Notes under the pieces: model-generated
What the model saw: the letters and a program-made list of their open reading frames with translations, nothing else
The model's database searches: none
What the model was told of the DNA's origin: nothing
In this document: positions 34,017-41,865 of the stretch, one piece after another
Numbering within the stretch: the first letter of the stretch is position 1
Layout of the letters: each line of letters starts with the position of its first letter
Origin: Rossellomorea vietnamensis
Lineage (GTDB): Bacteria > Bacillota > Bacilli > Bacillales > Bacillaceae_B
Direction: 5' to 3'
Length of the DNA stretch: 64,000 nt
NCBI RefSeq assembly: GCF_025398035.1
Contig: NZ_CP104558.1
Span: forward strand, 3,916,001-3,980,000
Position numbers and translations under genes: made by a program

Positions 34017-34307
34017 ATGTTTGTAGCTCAAATAATATTCATTTCAATAGGAATATTCACTATTATTATGGGGTTGTTGGTATGGAAAAAACGTTGCTAC
34101 AAATTGATGGCAGGATATGTGGAAGGCAGCATCAAGAATGAAGCTGCGTTTGGAAAAGTGAATGGAATTTTCGTTATGGTCATGGGGATATGGACCATTG
34201 TTTTTAGTTTCTTTATGGATGTGATGAGTGTATGGGTGTTTATTGGTCTACTAATGATAATAGTTATTGCTCAAATTTTATTGAATAGTAAGATTGCTAA
34301 AAAATGA
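34017..34307 (+). CDS. DUF3784-like small membrane protein
   Basis: This 96-residue protein has three TM helices: IIFISIGIFTIIMGLLVW, GIFVMVMGIWTIVFSFFM and VWVFIGLLMIIVIAQILL. Between the first two is a polar loop, YKLMAGYVEGSIKNE, resembling the short loop of DUF3784 proteins, which are common single genes in Bacillus with no known role. AAGGATG precedes the ATG. It is followed by an A/T hairpin that probably terminates it. Confidence 0.6.
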   Translation: MFVAQIIFISIGIFTIIMGLLVWKKRCYKLMAGYVEGSIKNEAAFGKVNGIFVMVMGIWTIVFSFFMDVMSVWVFIGLLMIIVIAQILLNSKIAKK

Positions 34308-34318
34308 AGTTATCGCTG

Positions 34319-34350
34319 AATGAAACGAAAAGTATTTTTTGTTTCATTTT
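34319..34350 (+). terminator. A/T-rich hairpin after the DUF3784-like gene
   Basis: AATGAAAC (34319-34326) pairs with GTTTCATT (34341-34348), extended by GAAAA with TTTTT, and ends in Ts. Confidence 0.6.
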
Positions 34351-34379
34351 GTGATAAAATATAGATGAAGGAGGGGTTT

Positions 34380-35111
34380 ATGATGATTATTGAAGAAGGT
34401 AAAATAAATTCTGCTGCCTTGATTTTAGATAACATCGATTATGAAAAAGACCCTGCATTTGTGTTTCTCATGTTAGCGCATGCCACTGAAATGAAACATC
34501 ATCGTTCTGTACGGAAAATACTACACACTGAAGATACAGTCTTTAAACAGAAAATAAATTCTCATGATGAATATAAAAAGTTGATCGTGTCACTGTCAGA
34601 AGTATTGAGGGATACAGCGATGCATCCTGTGGAGAATTTGGCTGTCACAAAATACTTTCTAGACTCCCTGTTCTTACTTATCTCAGACAAGGGATCTTTG
34701 AAATATGATTACCAGCACGACTATCTTTATTCTTCCAGTTTGATCTGCAATGGCTTGAAAATTTCTAAGGCTACTCTAAGTCGCTATGTAAATCTTGGTT
34801 TAGAGGTGGTTGAGACAAATAAACATAATCGATATCCTGCTCATGTAACATTTTATTGGAAGGACAGCTTGTGGTCATCACGCATACAAGCCATATTTCA
34901 GGCATTTAAGATCCGTAACCGTACCCGGTTGGATATCATAAAAGAGTTGGAAGAAGAAAATCGTACGTATGAAAAGAGCCACGGGAATAAATCTTTCTAT
35001 GAAGTCTACGCCCAAGTTAAGAATCCAGATGAATTAGAAGATCCCGAGAAATATTATGACTGGAAAGACATAATGGACGAGTTAGAGGAACTTACAAATG
35101 AAGATCAATAA
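34380..35111 (+). CDS. Partner protein of the DUF6516 gene, possible antitoxin
   Basis: This is a 243-residue protein of no family that I recognise. The first half is helical (MIIEEGKINSAALILDNIDY, AFVFLMLAHATEMKHHRSVR). A central LKISKATLSRYVNLGLEVVE looks like a DNA-binding helix-turn-helix followed by a basic patch (NKHNRYPAH). The C-terminal part is acidic and ends in DWKDIMDELEELTNEDQ. AAGGAGG at 34368-34374 supports 34380 (or 34383) rather than the frame's first ATG at 34365. Its end overlaps the next gene by 14 bases, which is typical of two-component toxin-antitoxin modules. The role is an inference from the neighbour. Confidence 0.55.
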   Translation: MMIIEEGKINSAALILDNIDYEKDPAFVFLMLAHATEMKHHRSVRKILHTEDTVFKQKINSHDEYKKLIVSLSEVLRDTAMHPVENLAVTKYFLDSLFLLISDKGSLKYDYQHDYLYSSSLICNGLKISKATLSRYVNLGLEVVETNKHNRYPAHVTFYWKDSLWSSRIQAIFQAFKIRNRTRLDIIKELEEENRTYEKSHGNKSFYEVYAQVKNPDELEDPEKYYDWKDIMDELEELTNEDQ

Positions 35112-35571
35112 GACTGATCGGATTCAACATATTCAACGACTCTTCGAATCAAATCCGGATGTATTTGATTTTAATAAACCTGAGGTACTTGAAATTAGTG
35201 CAAAAGGTTCTAAAAGAGTGACGGCTGTTCTTCCCTTATTGCATCATAACGTGTATGGTGAAACAGTCCTTTTTATAAATGAAAAAATCGAAAATGAAGA
35301 CTTAAAGGAGTTTAGATATGGCTGGGAGCTTTCCCAACGTCAACGCAAGTTGGGTGTTTCATCACGATTTCTTACAGCGTTTGATAAACAACATAAACCA
35401 GAACCGCCTTATAACAATATTAGTACTGATCCATATCACCATCATTATGAAATAGGCAATAAGGTTCTGCGTACTGAAACTTTTGTTCAGTCTTTAGAGG
35501 ATGTTATTACTATTTTAAGAGATTATATTATAAGTGGAGACCCTTACCACAGTAATCATAGATTCATATAA
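35098..35571 (+). CDS. DUF6516 (TumE-like) family protein, possible toxin
   Basis: This 157-residue protein resembles the DUF6516 family, now linked to the TumE toxin group. The matching pattern is a strand FINEKIENEDLKEFRYGWEL, a later PEPPYNNISTDPYHHHYEIG where family members have a Pro/His-rich PHH motif, and a final helix QSLEDVITILRDYI. In TumE-TumA pairs the toxin is encoded next to an HTH antitoxin. Here the upstream gene overlaps by 14 bases and carries a possible HTH. The start ATG lies inside the upstream gene. The family assignment is from motif order, not from a search. Confidence 0.6.
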   Translation: MKINKTDRIQHIQRLFESNPDVFDFNKPEVLEISAKGSKRVTAVLPLLHHNVYGETVLFINEKIENEDLKEFRYGWELSQRQRKLGVSSRFLTAFDKQHKPEPPYNNISTDPYHHHYEIGNKVLRTETFVQSLEDVITILRDYIISGDPYHSNHRFI

Positions 35572-35700
35572 TCGCCCCTAAACTAGAGAGGTTTTTTCTT
35601 TCCACGAATATCCCCCCACTAAAAACACCATTGCTATCAAAAAATAATTAGTGTACGATAAAAAGAAAATTTTAACGAACGAATCATAGTGGAAAGTATA

Positions 35701-35774
35701 GAAGGGACACCAACAAAGCGAACGGAATGATTTTTTCATAATAAGCAGATTCGTTTTGGCAGGGGTCTCTTTTG
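35701..35774 (+). ncRNA. Leader hairpin upstream of mgtC copy 1
   Basis: The 5' arm (35701-35722, with AAAGCGAAC) pairs imperfectly with the 3' arm (35749-35774, with GATTCGTTTTGG and GGGGTCTC) and is followed by TTTT, just before the ribosome site. The same conserved blocks, AAGCGAAYGG, TGATTTTTT and ATTCGTTTTG, occur at 52024-52112 upstream of mgtC copy 2. Confidence 0.6.
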
Positions 35775-35793
35775 GTTTAAGGAGGATGCCAAC

Positions 35794-36309
35794 ATGACAC
35801 ACTACATAAATGAATTTATAGACTTCTTCTGGAAGCATGACATCTATTTCCGAATTGTGGTGAGTGCGGTGTTGGGGTTCATCATCGGATGGGATCGGTC
35901 ATCGAAGAATAAGCCGGCCGGTTTGAAAACCTATACGTATGTTTCGGTGGCATGTACGTTGATTACGATTGTTTCGATTGAAGGGGCCAATATGCTCAGT
36001 GAACCGGATAGTGGGAAGATGATGGATCCACTCCGTCTCGCTGCCCAGATCGTATCGGGGCTCGGTTTCTTGGGTGCAGGTGTGATCCTGAAAGATGGAC
36101 TGCGGGTGAAAGGGCTCACGTCGGCTGCAATGATTTTCTACGTCGGGGGTATCGGAATCGGCATCGGGGCAGGGTTTTATTCGATTGTCATCTTCGCCAC
36201 ACTTGTCACCTTCATCATGACGAGGATCGGTAACTTCTTTGAAGAACGGGAGATTAAGGCGATGAGTCTGCCGAAGCTGCGGAAGAAAAGCGATGAGAAA
36301 GACGACTAA
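35794..36309 (+). CDS. MgtC/SapB-family membrane protein, copy 1
   Basis: This 171-residue membrane protein has the MgtC core: RIVVSAVLGFIIGWDRSSKNKPAGLKTY in pieces, the AAQIVSGLGFLGAGVILKDG motif and GLTSAAMIFYVGGIGIGIGA. About four TM helices are predicted. The family is linked to magnesium limitation and membrane ATPase control in some bacteria. The paralogue at 52132 is nearly identical through residue 150 and differs at the C-terminus. AAGGAGG is upstream of the ATG. A conserved leader hairpin precedes both copies. Confidence 0.88.
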   Translation: MTHYINEFIDFFWKHDIYFRIVVSAVLGFIIGWDRSSKNKPAGLKTYTYVSVACTLITIVSIEGANMLSEPDSGKMMDPLRLAAQIVSGLGFLGAGVILKDGLRVKGLTSAAMIFYVGGIGIGIGAGFYSIVIFATLVTFIMTRIGNFFEEREIKAMSLPKLRKKSDEKDD

Positions 36310-36318
36310 ATGCAAGGT

Positions 36319-36346
36319 GGGAACGGATGATCCGTTCCCGCTTTTT
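36319..36346 (+). terminator. Terminator after mgtC copy 1
   Basis: GGGAACGGA (36319-36327) pairs with TCCGTTCCC (36331-36339), followed by TTTTT. Confidence 0.87.
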
Positions 36347-36417
36347 ATTTTGTGCCAAGAATTTCATTGCCAACTTTTAGTTAATGTTGTATTATTGTGA
36401 ATAATCAGACATATATA

Positions 36418-36526
36418 TTAGACAGGTTTTAGTCTAAGGGTAGAGATGCGGAGAATCCCTGTGACCAATAAAATGCATGCCACATTTTTGTGCTGCAGTT
36501 TATTGTTCATGGGTTTTTTTATGAAA
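36418..36526 (+). ncRNA. Structured leader with terminator before the Ugp-like operon
   Basis: A first hairpin TTAGAC/GTCTAA (about 36418-36437) is followed by GGGTAGAGATGCGGAGAATC. A long bulged stem then pairs CCCTGTGACC-AATAAA (36457-36472) with TTTATT-GTTCATGGG (36499-36513) and is followed by seven Ts. The hairpin ends about 25 bases before the lipoprotein gene, so it could be an attenuator. I do not recognise a known riboswitch. Confidence 0.5.
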
Positions 36527-36545
36527 AAAAAGGGGAGGAAATGAC

Positions 36546-37820
36546 ATGAAGATCAGGCTTTTATCATTCGTTTTAGTGTTGATGGTTGTGTTTGCCGGAT
36601 GCAGCAGCAGTGATACCGCTGGAGGTGAAACGACTGAAATTGATTTTTGGTTCCCGGTAGCGGTTGGCGGTGATGTAGCGAAGATCGTGGATGGGTTTGT
36701 GGCGGATTTCGAGAAAGAGAATCCCGACATCAAGGTGAATGCGAAATACGGAGGCAGTTATGCCGAGACGATGACCCAGGTGATGGCATCGGCCCAGGCA
36801 GGAAATTCGCCTGAGCTTGCCGTATTATTCTCCATCGACCTTTTTACATTGCTTGAGAATGACCTGATTGAGGAATTGACGCCGATGTTCGATGAAAAGT
36901 ATCTGGATGATTTCTATGATGGATTCATGGCGAACTCTTCCATCGGGGATAAAGTGTACAGCTTGCCGTTCCAGCGCAGTACGATCGTCCTTTACTACAA
37001 TAAGGATGCATTCAAGGAAGCCGGGCTTGATCCGGAAGCTCCACCAGAAAACTGGGATCAGCTTGTGGAATATGGGAAGAAGCTGACGAAGAATGGTGGA
37101 AAGGATCAGTGGGGTCTTGAGATTCCGAGTACCGGCTATCAGTACTGGATGTTCCAGGCGCTGGCTCTTCAGACAGAAAAGAATATCATGTCCCAGGATG
37201 GAAAAGAAGTGTATTTCAATGCACCATATGCAAAAGAAGCAATGGATTTCTGGTTATCCCTTGGAAAGGAACATAAAATCATGCCGGAGGGTGTCATTGA
37301 ATGGGCGACGGTCCCTTCTGACTTCCTGAGTGGAAAAACGGCGATGATGTACCATACGACAGGTAACCTGACAAATGTGAAGAACAATGCGGACTTTGAT
37401 TTCGGTGTCTCGTTCCTGCCGGCGAACGAGCAATATGGTTCCCCTACAGGAGGCGGGAATATCTACTTGTTCAAAGGCCTGCCAAAAGCAAACAAGGAAG
37501 CAGCCGTCAAGTTCATGAAATTCCTGACTGAACCGGAGCGTGTGGCTCAGTGGTCCATCGATACAGGATATGTCGCCACCACCGAATCGGCTTACGAGAC
37601 AGACGTGTTGAAGAAGTATGTAGAGGAATTCCCTCCTGCACTGGTTGCCCGTGAGCAATTGGAATATGCAGAAAGTGAACTCGCAACCTATCAAAATGGT
37701 GAAGTACAGAAAATTTTCAATGATAACATTCAATCGATCTTAACGGGTCAAAGCCCTGTGGATGAAGGATTGGATAACGCACAGAAGAAAGCAGAAGACG
37801 TGTTGGAGCCATTTCAGTAA
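36546..37820 (+). CDS. Ugp-like ABC transporter substrate-binding lipoprotein
   Basis: This 424-residue extracellular solute-binding protein of the carbohydrate/glycerol-3-phosphate class has a signal with lipobox VFAGC, making Cys19 the lipidated residue. It continues TEIDFWFPVAVGGDVAKIVD, SYAETMTQVMASAQAGNSP and ends LDNAQKKAEDVLEPFQ. Features such as YSLPFQRSTIVLYYNKDAF and STGYQYWMFQALAL match UgpB-type binding proteins. It feeds the two permeases downstream. The operon has no ATPase gene, so a shared MsmX-like ATPase is likely. A stem-loop follows the gene. Confidence 0.85.
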   Translation: MKIRLLSFVLVLMVVFAGCSSSDTAGGETTEIDFWFPVAVGGDVAKIVDGFVADFEKENPDIKVNAKYGGSYAETMTQVMASAQAGNSPELAVLFSIDLFTLLENDLIEELTPMFDEKYLDDFYDGFMANSSIGDKVYSLPFQRSTIVLYYNKDAFKEAGLDPEAPPENWDQLVEYGKKLTKNGGKDQWGLEIPSTGYQYWMFQALALQTEKNIMSQDGKEVYFNAPYAKEAMDFWLSLGKEHKIMPEGVIEWATVPSDFLSGKTAMMYHTTGNLTNVKNNADFDFGVSFLPANEQYGSPTGGGNIYLFKGLPKANKEAAVKFMKFLTEPERVAQWSIDTGYVATTESAYETDVLKKYVEEFPPALVAREQLEYAESELATYQNGEVQKIFNDNIQSILTGQSPVDEGLDNAQKKAEDVLEPFQ

Positions 37821-37849
37821 ACGGCAACAGGTGAAGCATTGAAAGAAGT

Positions 37850-37885
37850 GGAGCTCAAGTGGACAGTGTGCTGCCCTTGGGCTCC
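37850..37885 (+). terminator. Intra-operon stem-loop
   Basis: GGAGCTCAAG (37850-37859) pairs with CTTGGGCTCC (37876-37885), with one wobble. It has no T-run. It lies between the binding-protein and permease genes, where such hairpins protect the upstream message and lower expression of downstream genes. Confidence 0.6.
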
Positions 37886-37911
37886 TTTCACAAGAAAGGT
37901 GGGACTGATCG

Positions 37912-38802
37912 ATGACAACGAAACATAGAAAATTCAGTTCCCGGGCAAGGAATAATCTGTTCGCCTACGGGTTGCTGTTACCTTCATTTATCTTTTTAAC
38001 CTTGTTTACGTTTTATCCGACGCTGAAGTCGATTCAGTTAAGCTTCTACAGCGGTCCGATGACGAGGCTGCAATTTTCCGGATTGGAACAGTATAAGGAA
38101 GTCTTCGGAGATGAAATTTTCAGGAAGGTCATCTTGAATAACATCCTCTTCATGATCGGGACAGTACCTACGAGTCTGTTCCTGGCGATGTATCTTGCCA
38201 TCTGGTTGAATAAGAAAATGGCAGGAAGCGCCTTGCTCCGTACGTCCTTTTTTTACCCGACCATTGTTCCGCTCATCGCGGTAGCGAATATTTGGCTTTT
38301 CATTTACACGCCTCAGTATGGATTGCTTGATAACTTTCTCCATACGTTCGGCCGCGGGGATACAAGCTGGTTGGGGGACCCGAGTACCGTCATGGTTGCG
38401 ATGATTGTCATGATCATCTGGAAAGATGCGGGTTTCTTTATGATCTTCTATCTGGCAGGTTTGCAGAATTTGCCGAGTGACGTGTATGAAGCGGCTGAGA
38501 TGGAAGGGGCAAAACCGTTCCAGATGTTCCGTCATATCACGTTTCCTCTGCTGATGCCGACGACGCTGTTCGTCATGATCGTGGCGATCACGAATTCATT
38601 CAAAAATGTCGACCACCTGTACATAATGACCAAAGGTGGACCGGATAATGCCAGTAATCTATTACTCTACCATATTTACGAAGCGGCGTTTACGAACTGG
38701 GATCTTGGTAAAGCCGCGGTGCTGACCGTGATCCTGATTGTCATCATGCTCGGTATCACTGCCTTTAACTATTTATATCTTGATCGGAAAATCCATTATT
38801 AG
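37912..38802 (+). CDS. ABC sugar transporter permease, UgpA/MalF-type
   Basis: This 296-residue permease has six TM helices. The first is in GLLLPSFIFLTLFTFYPTLK. The binding-protein-dependent EAA loop is VYEAAEMEGAKPFQMFRHITFPLL, which contacts the ATPase. TNSFKNVDHLYIMTKGGPDN is typical of the UgpA/MalF permease group. It forms a heterodimer with the next gene's product. The start is ATG 37912, with AAAGGTGGGAC upstream. It is 14 bases from the UgpE-like gene. Confidence 0.88.
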   Translation: MTTKHRKFSSRARNNLFAYGLLLPSFIFLTLFTFYPTLKSIQLSFYSGPMTRLQFSGLEQYKEVFGDEIFRKVILNNILFMIGTVPTSLFLAMYLAIWLNKKMAGSALLRTSFFYPTIVPLIAVANIWLFIYTPQYGLLDNFLHTFGRGDTSWLGDPSTVMVAMIVMIIWKDAGFFMIFYLAGLQNLPSDVYEAAEMEGAKPFQMFRHITFPLLMPTTLFVMIVAITNSFKNVDHLYIMTKGGPDNASNLLLYHIYEAAFTNWDLGKAAVLTVILIVIMLGITAFNYLYLDRKIHY

Positions 38803-38816
38803 GAGGGGAAGCGACG

Positions 38817-39626
38817 ATGAAAAAACTGAACTATGGCATCATTATTGTTCTAGGGATTCTTTCATTCATCCCCCTGCTTTGGGTGGTCGTCACTTCTTTC
38901 TCTCCGGGGAATCAAGTGATTAATGGAGGCTTTCCGTTTTGGGTCACAAATCCGACGTTTGAAAACTACATCCAGGCATGGGAGACGGCACCATTTCTGC
39001 AATACTATTTCAATACGTTCGTGATTGTGTTTGGCGTGTTGATCGTCCAGATCGTCACGGTGACCCTTGCTGCTTATGCGTTTGCACGGGTGAACTTCAC
39101 AGGAAAGAATGTCTTGTTCATCCTGTTCCTGCTGCAGCTCATGATTCAGCCTGAAATCCTGCTGTTCCCAAACTACCAGGTCATCAGCCAGCTGGGACTC
39201 GTCAATACCAAGCTTGCCGTCATGATGCCGTATTGGGCTTCGGCGTTCGGGGTCTTCCTGATGCGCCAGACGTTCAAGCAGGTTCCATTTGATCTTGATG
39301 AAGCGGCAAGAATGGACGGATGTAAATGGTATCAAACCCTGTGGCATGTCTATATACCATCGGCGAAACCGACCTATATAGCCTTTGCCCTGGTATCCGT
39401 CAGCCACCATTGGAGCAACTTCATGTGGCCTTTGATCATCACGGATTCCGTTGAGTCCCGCCCATTGACCGTCGGGCTTGCATTATTTGCACAATCCTAT
39501 GAAACAGGCGCCCAGTGGGGGATGGTTGCCGCAGGTACGGTCATGGTCATCATGCCATTGGTCATTGCCTTTTTCCTTTTTCAAAAACAATTCGTATCGA
39601 GCTTTATGCACTCAGGAATTAAATAG
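38817..39626 (+). CDS. ABC sugar transporter permease, UgpE/MalG-type
   Basis: This 269-residue permease has six TM helices. The EAA loop is DLDEAARMDGCKWYQTLWHVYIP. The opening MKKLNYGIIIVLGILSFIPL and the TFAYARVNF-like motif (LAAYAFARVNFTGKN) are typical of MalG/UgpE. It partners with the UgpA-like protein. AGGAGGGG precedes the ATG. The next gene, an MBL hydrolase, begins 11 bases later. The operon should import a phosphodiester- or sugar-phosphate-type compound, judging by the downstream enzymes. Confidence 0.88.
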   Translation: MKKLNYGIIIVLGILSFIPLLWVVVTSFSPGNQVINGGFPFWVTNPTFENYIQAWETAPFLQYYFNTFVIVFGVLIVQIVTVTLAAYAFARVNFTGKNVLFILFLLQLMIQPEILLFPNYQVISQLGLVNTKLAVMMPYWASAFGVFLMRQTFKQVPFDLDEAARMDGCKWYQTLWHVYIPSAKPTYIAFALVSVSHHWSNFMWPLIITDSVESRPLTVGLALFAQSYETGAQWGMVAAGTVMVIMPLVIAFFLFQKQFVSSFMHSGIK

Positions 39627-39637
39627 GAGGGAATCTG

Positions 39638-40378
39638 ATGGACATTCATTTTTTAGGAACGGGGAGTGCGTATCCCGGTTCGGAACGCGACAATACCTCC
39701 ATCTGCTTCTCGAATGATAAGTATCATGTGCTGGTCGATGTCAGCGGAAACCCTTGCAGGAAACTGAAGCAGCTGCAGATAGATTTAAAGGAACTTGATG
39801 CCGTCGTGTTCACCCATTTTCATATTGATCACATTTACGGCTTGCCATCCCTGCTATGGGGGATGTGGCTTGACGATAGGAGGAAGCCTTTAAGGATTCT
39901 GTGTGACGAGCGGAATGAGAGGAAGCTTCAGGAATGGCTCGATACTATGGAAGCCGACCAATGGCCGATTGCCTTTCCGATTGAGATCGAGACATTTGAT
40001 GGTGATCGGGAAACGGAAATTCTGTCTGGAGGGGGAATGACGTTTTCCTGCTTTAAGGCCCTACATTCTGTTCCAACAGTCGGGCTTGAAGTACGATGTG
40101 CCGGAAGGGTGCTCGTATATTCGAGCGATTCGGAAATCAACGCACGGATTGGTGAGTATGACCATATAGATGTGTTAATCCATGAAGCAACGTCTGCGAG
40201 GAAAGTGGCAGGCAATCACAGCAGTCTTGTTGAAATCGTTGAAAAGTATGATGTGGATAGAATCGGGAAGATTGTTCTTGTCCACCTATCCGACGGCGAA
40301 CCGTATGAAGAAGAGGTGGAGAAGCTCGGAACATCAAAGGTCATCATCGGCGAAGATTTGATGACACAACACTTGTAA
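39638..40378 (+). CDS. MBL-fold metallohydrolase, PhnP/RNase Z-like phosphodiesterase
   Basis: This 246-residue metallo-beta-lactamase-fold enzyme starts MDIHFLGTGSAYPGSERDN, the RNase Z/PhnP-type opening. It has the metal motif THFHIDHIYGLPSL and later His ligands in IHEATSARK and a VLVHLSDGEPYEEE region. Related PhnP cleaves cyclic phosphodiesters. It is embedded in the importer operon and followed by a HAD phosphatase, which suggests that an imported cyclic or linear phosphodiester is opened here and then dephosphorylated. That pathway is an inference. AGGAGGG lies upstream. Confidence 0.8.
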   Translation: MDIHFLGTGSAYPGSERDNTSICFSNDKYHVLVDVSGNPCRKLKQLQIDLKELDAVVFTHFHIDHIYGLPSLLWGMWLDDRRKPLRILCDERNERKLQEWLDTMEADQWPIAFPIEIETFDGDRETEILSGGGMTFSCFKALHSVPTVGLEVRCAGRVLVYSSDSEINARIGEYDHIDVLIHEATSARKVAGNHSSLVEIVEKYDVDRIGKIVLVHLSDGEPYEEEVEKLGTSKVIIGEDLMTQHL

Positions 40379-40408
40379 ATGAATAGGTACAAGGATAAAG
40401 ATGAGGAG

Positions 40409-40477
40409 ATTCCTTGGGTATGACGAAAAATCCAATTATTCAATTGGAGAAATCGTCATGCTTAAGGAATTTTTTAT
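40409..40477 (+). terminator. Long two-tier hairpin with T-run between MBL and HAD genes
   Basis: Three nested paired segments are ATTCCTT/AAGGAAT (40409-40415, 40464-40470), ATGACGA/TCGTCAT (40420-40426, 40453-40459) and TCCAATT/AATTGGA (40431-40437, 40442-40448), followed by TTTTTATTT. This is unusually long for an ordinary terminator and may be regulated. Confidence 0.75.
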
Positions 40478-40495
40478 TTGTTGGAGGGGGTACAA

Positions 40496-41281
40496 ATGAA
40501 GAATTTAAAGGGGTATATTTTCGACTTGGATGGGACCGTGTATCTCGGTAAACAGTTGATAGAGGGAGCAGACACCACCATCAATGCACTTCTCAAGGAA
40601 GGAAAAAAGGTGCTGTTTTTGACCAATAAGACCATTGAGTCCCGTCAGCGCTATGTGGAGAAGTTGAACGGATTTAATATTCAGGCCAACCTTGAGAACA
40701 TTTTGAATCCGACGGTTACCCTGATTGACTATTTAAAGGAACATCATCCCCAAGCGACGTTGTATGTGATTGGGGAGCAGCCCATCAAGGATGAGCTGAC
40801 ACTTGCGGGATTCCGGGAAGGAATGACACCTGCCGAGGTGGATATCGTCGTGCTTTCATGGGACCGGGATTTTCATTATGACCATTTGAATTTTGCCTAT
40901 CAGTCAATCAAGCTCGGTGCGAAGATGATTGCGACCAATCCAGACAAAACCTGTCCAGTAGAAATGGGTGATGTGCCGGACTGTGCTGGGATGATCGGCG
41001 CGGTGGAGGCCGTTGTCGGGAGAAAGATTGATGTGCAGATTGGAAAACCATCGATCCTGACCATCAAGGCAGCACTGAAGATATTACAACTGGAGCCGGA
41101 AGAATGCGTCATGATCGGTGATCGCCTGGAAACCGATATCCGGATGGGGATCGAAGCAGGGATGAGAACGGCCCTTGTGCTGAGCGGGATCACCAGGGAG
41201 GAGGATTTGAGGGGAACGGTTTGGACGCCGGATTATGTGTTGGAGTCGGTTAAGGGGTTGTTGTCGGAAAAGAAGTTATAA
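40496..41281 (+). CDS. HAD-IIA phosphatase (AraL/NagD-like)
   Basis: This 261-residue subfamily IIA phosphatase has motif I DLDGTVYLGK (nucleophile Asp10), motif II LTNKT, motif III Lys in QIGKPSILTIKAAL and motif IV MIGDRLETDIRMG. The cap has the C2 layout of NagD/AraL. These enzymes dephosphorylate sugar phosphates or glycerol-like phosphates. A TTG-initiated frame starts at 40478, but GGAGGGGG supports ATG 40496. Separation by a long hairpin from the MBL gene suggests separate expression control. Confidence 0.86.
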   Translation: MKNLKGYIFDLDGTVYLGKQLIEGADTTINALLKEGKKVLFLTNKTIESRQRYVEKLNGFNIQANLENILNPTVTLIDYLKEHHPQATLYVIGEQPIKDELTLAGFREGMTPAEVDIVVLSWDRDFHYDHLNFAYQSIKLGAKMIATNPDKTCPVEMGDVPDCAGMIGAVEAVVGRKIDVQIGKPSILTIKAALKILQLEPEECVMIGDRLETDIRMGIEAGMRTALVLSGITREEDLRGTVWTPDYVLESVKGLLSEKKL

Positions 41282-41300
41282 GTAGCAAAGCGAGCAAAGA

Positions 41301-41360
41301 GGGGACGGTTCTTACTCTACTTTTTGAGGGGATGGTAGAGGCGGAACCGTCCCCACTCTT
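41301..41360 (+). terminator. Terminator built from the ACCGTCTCC-type repeat
   Basis: GGGGACGGTTC (41301-41311) pairs with GAACCGTCCCC (41344-41354), with an inner CTCTAC/GTAGAG stem and a short T-run at the end. The arm resembles repeats at 47136, 53744 and 60089. Confidence 0.7.
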
Positions 41361-41388
41361 TTCCGCAGACTCATTATTAGCCTATACC

Positions 41389-41679
41389 TCAATTTTCAAT
41401 GTTGTATTTTTTTACGACACTTACTCCAATAGCAATCAATAAAACAATCAGACTATTAATCAGTAAATAGTACCCAACTTGCAGACCATAAAATATGGCA
41501 AAAGGATCTCGAATGATGAAGAGTGCTAGTAATCCCCCGATGGACGCAAATAAAGCTGCTAGAAGAAGTATAGTAAAGGCAGCAGAATATAGACTCTTCT
41601 TTTTCTTATATGAAATAAATCCAATAACATTTGAAATTACAATAAAAAATCCTATAAGTATGATGAAGAAATTTATCAT
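41389..41679 (-). CDS. Small membrane protein, 96 aa
   Basis: This minus-strand ORF is mostly hydrophobic, with three TM segments: INFFIILIGFFIVISNVIGF, SAAFTILLLAALFASIGGLL and GYYLLINSLIVLLIAIGVSV. A basic patch (YKKKKSLYS) follows the first, and a short basic tail (KKYNIEN) ends it. No family is known. The start at 41679 has AAGGGGG upstream; the frame's GTG at 41697 lacks one. It lies 27 bases downstream of the stop of the next minus-strand small gene and may be in the same transcript. Confidence 0.5.
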   Translation of the reverse strand: MINFFIILIGFFIVISNVIGFISYKKKKSLYSAAFTILLLAALFASIGGLLALFIIRDPFAIFYGLQVGYYLLINSLIVLLIAIGVSVVKKYNIEN

Positions 41680-41706
41680 TACATTCCCCCTTTTCACTAA
41701 TATAAA

Positions 41707-41865
41707 TTAATCTTGAACTGATATGTATTCCTCGTCCGTGAATCCGTCTTTAATACCCTCAAGAATGGAATCTCCATTAAAGATAAAGAAGGTCAATGCC
41801 AGAATAGACAGCAGAATAATAGAACCGAAGATGATGGAAGGTATCATGCCCTTTTTCTTTTCCAT
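41707..41865 (-). CDS. Single-TM small protein, 52 aa
   Basis: This minus-strand ORF starts MEKKKGMIPSIIFGSIILLS, one TM helix, and continues with an acidic tail (GFTDEEYISVQD). AAGGAGTG lies 5 bases before the ATG at 41865. A longer TTG-initiated frame from 41925 with a strong AAGGGGGG is also possible and would add 20 residues. No family is recognised. It is upstream of the other small membrane protein and divergent from putB. Confidence 0.45.
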   Translation of the reverse strand: MEKKKGMIPSIIFGSIILLSILALTFFIFNGDSILEGIKDGFTDEEYISVQD

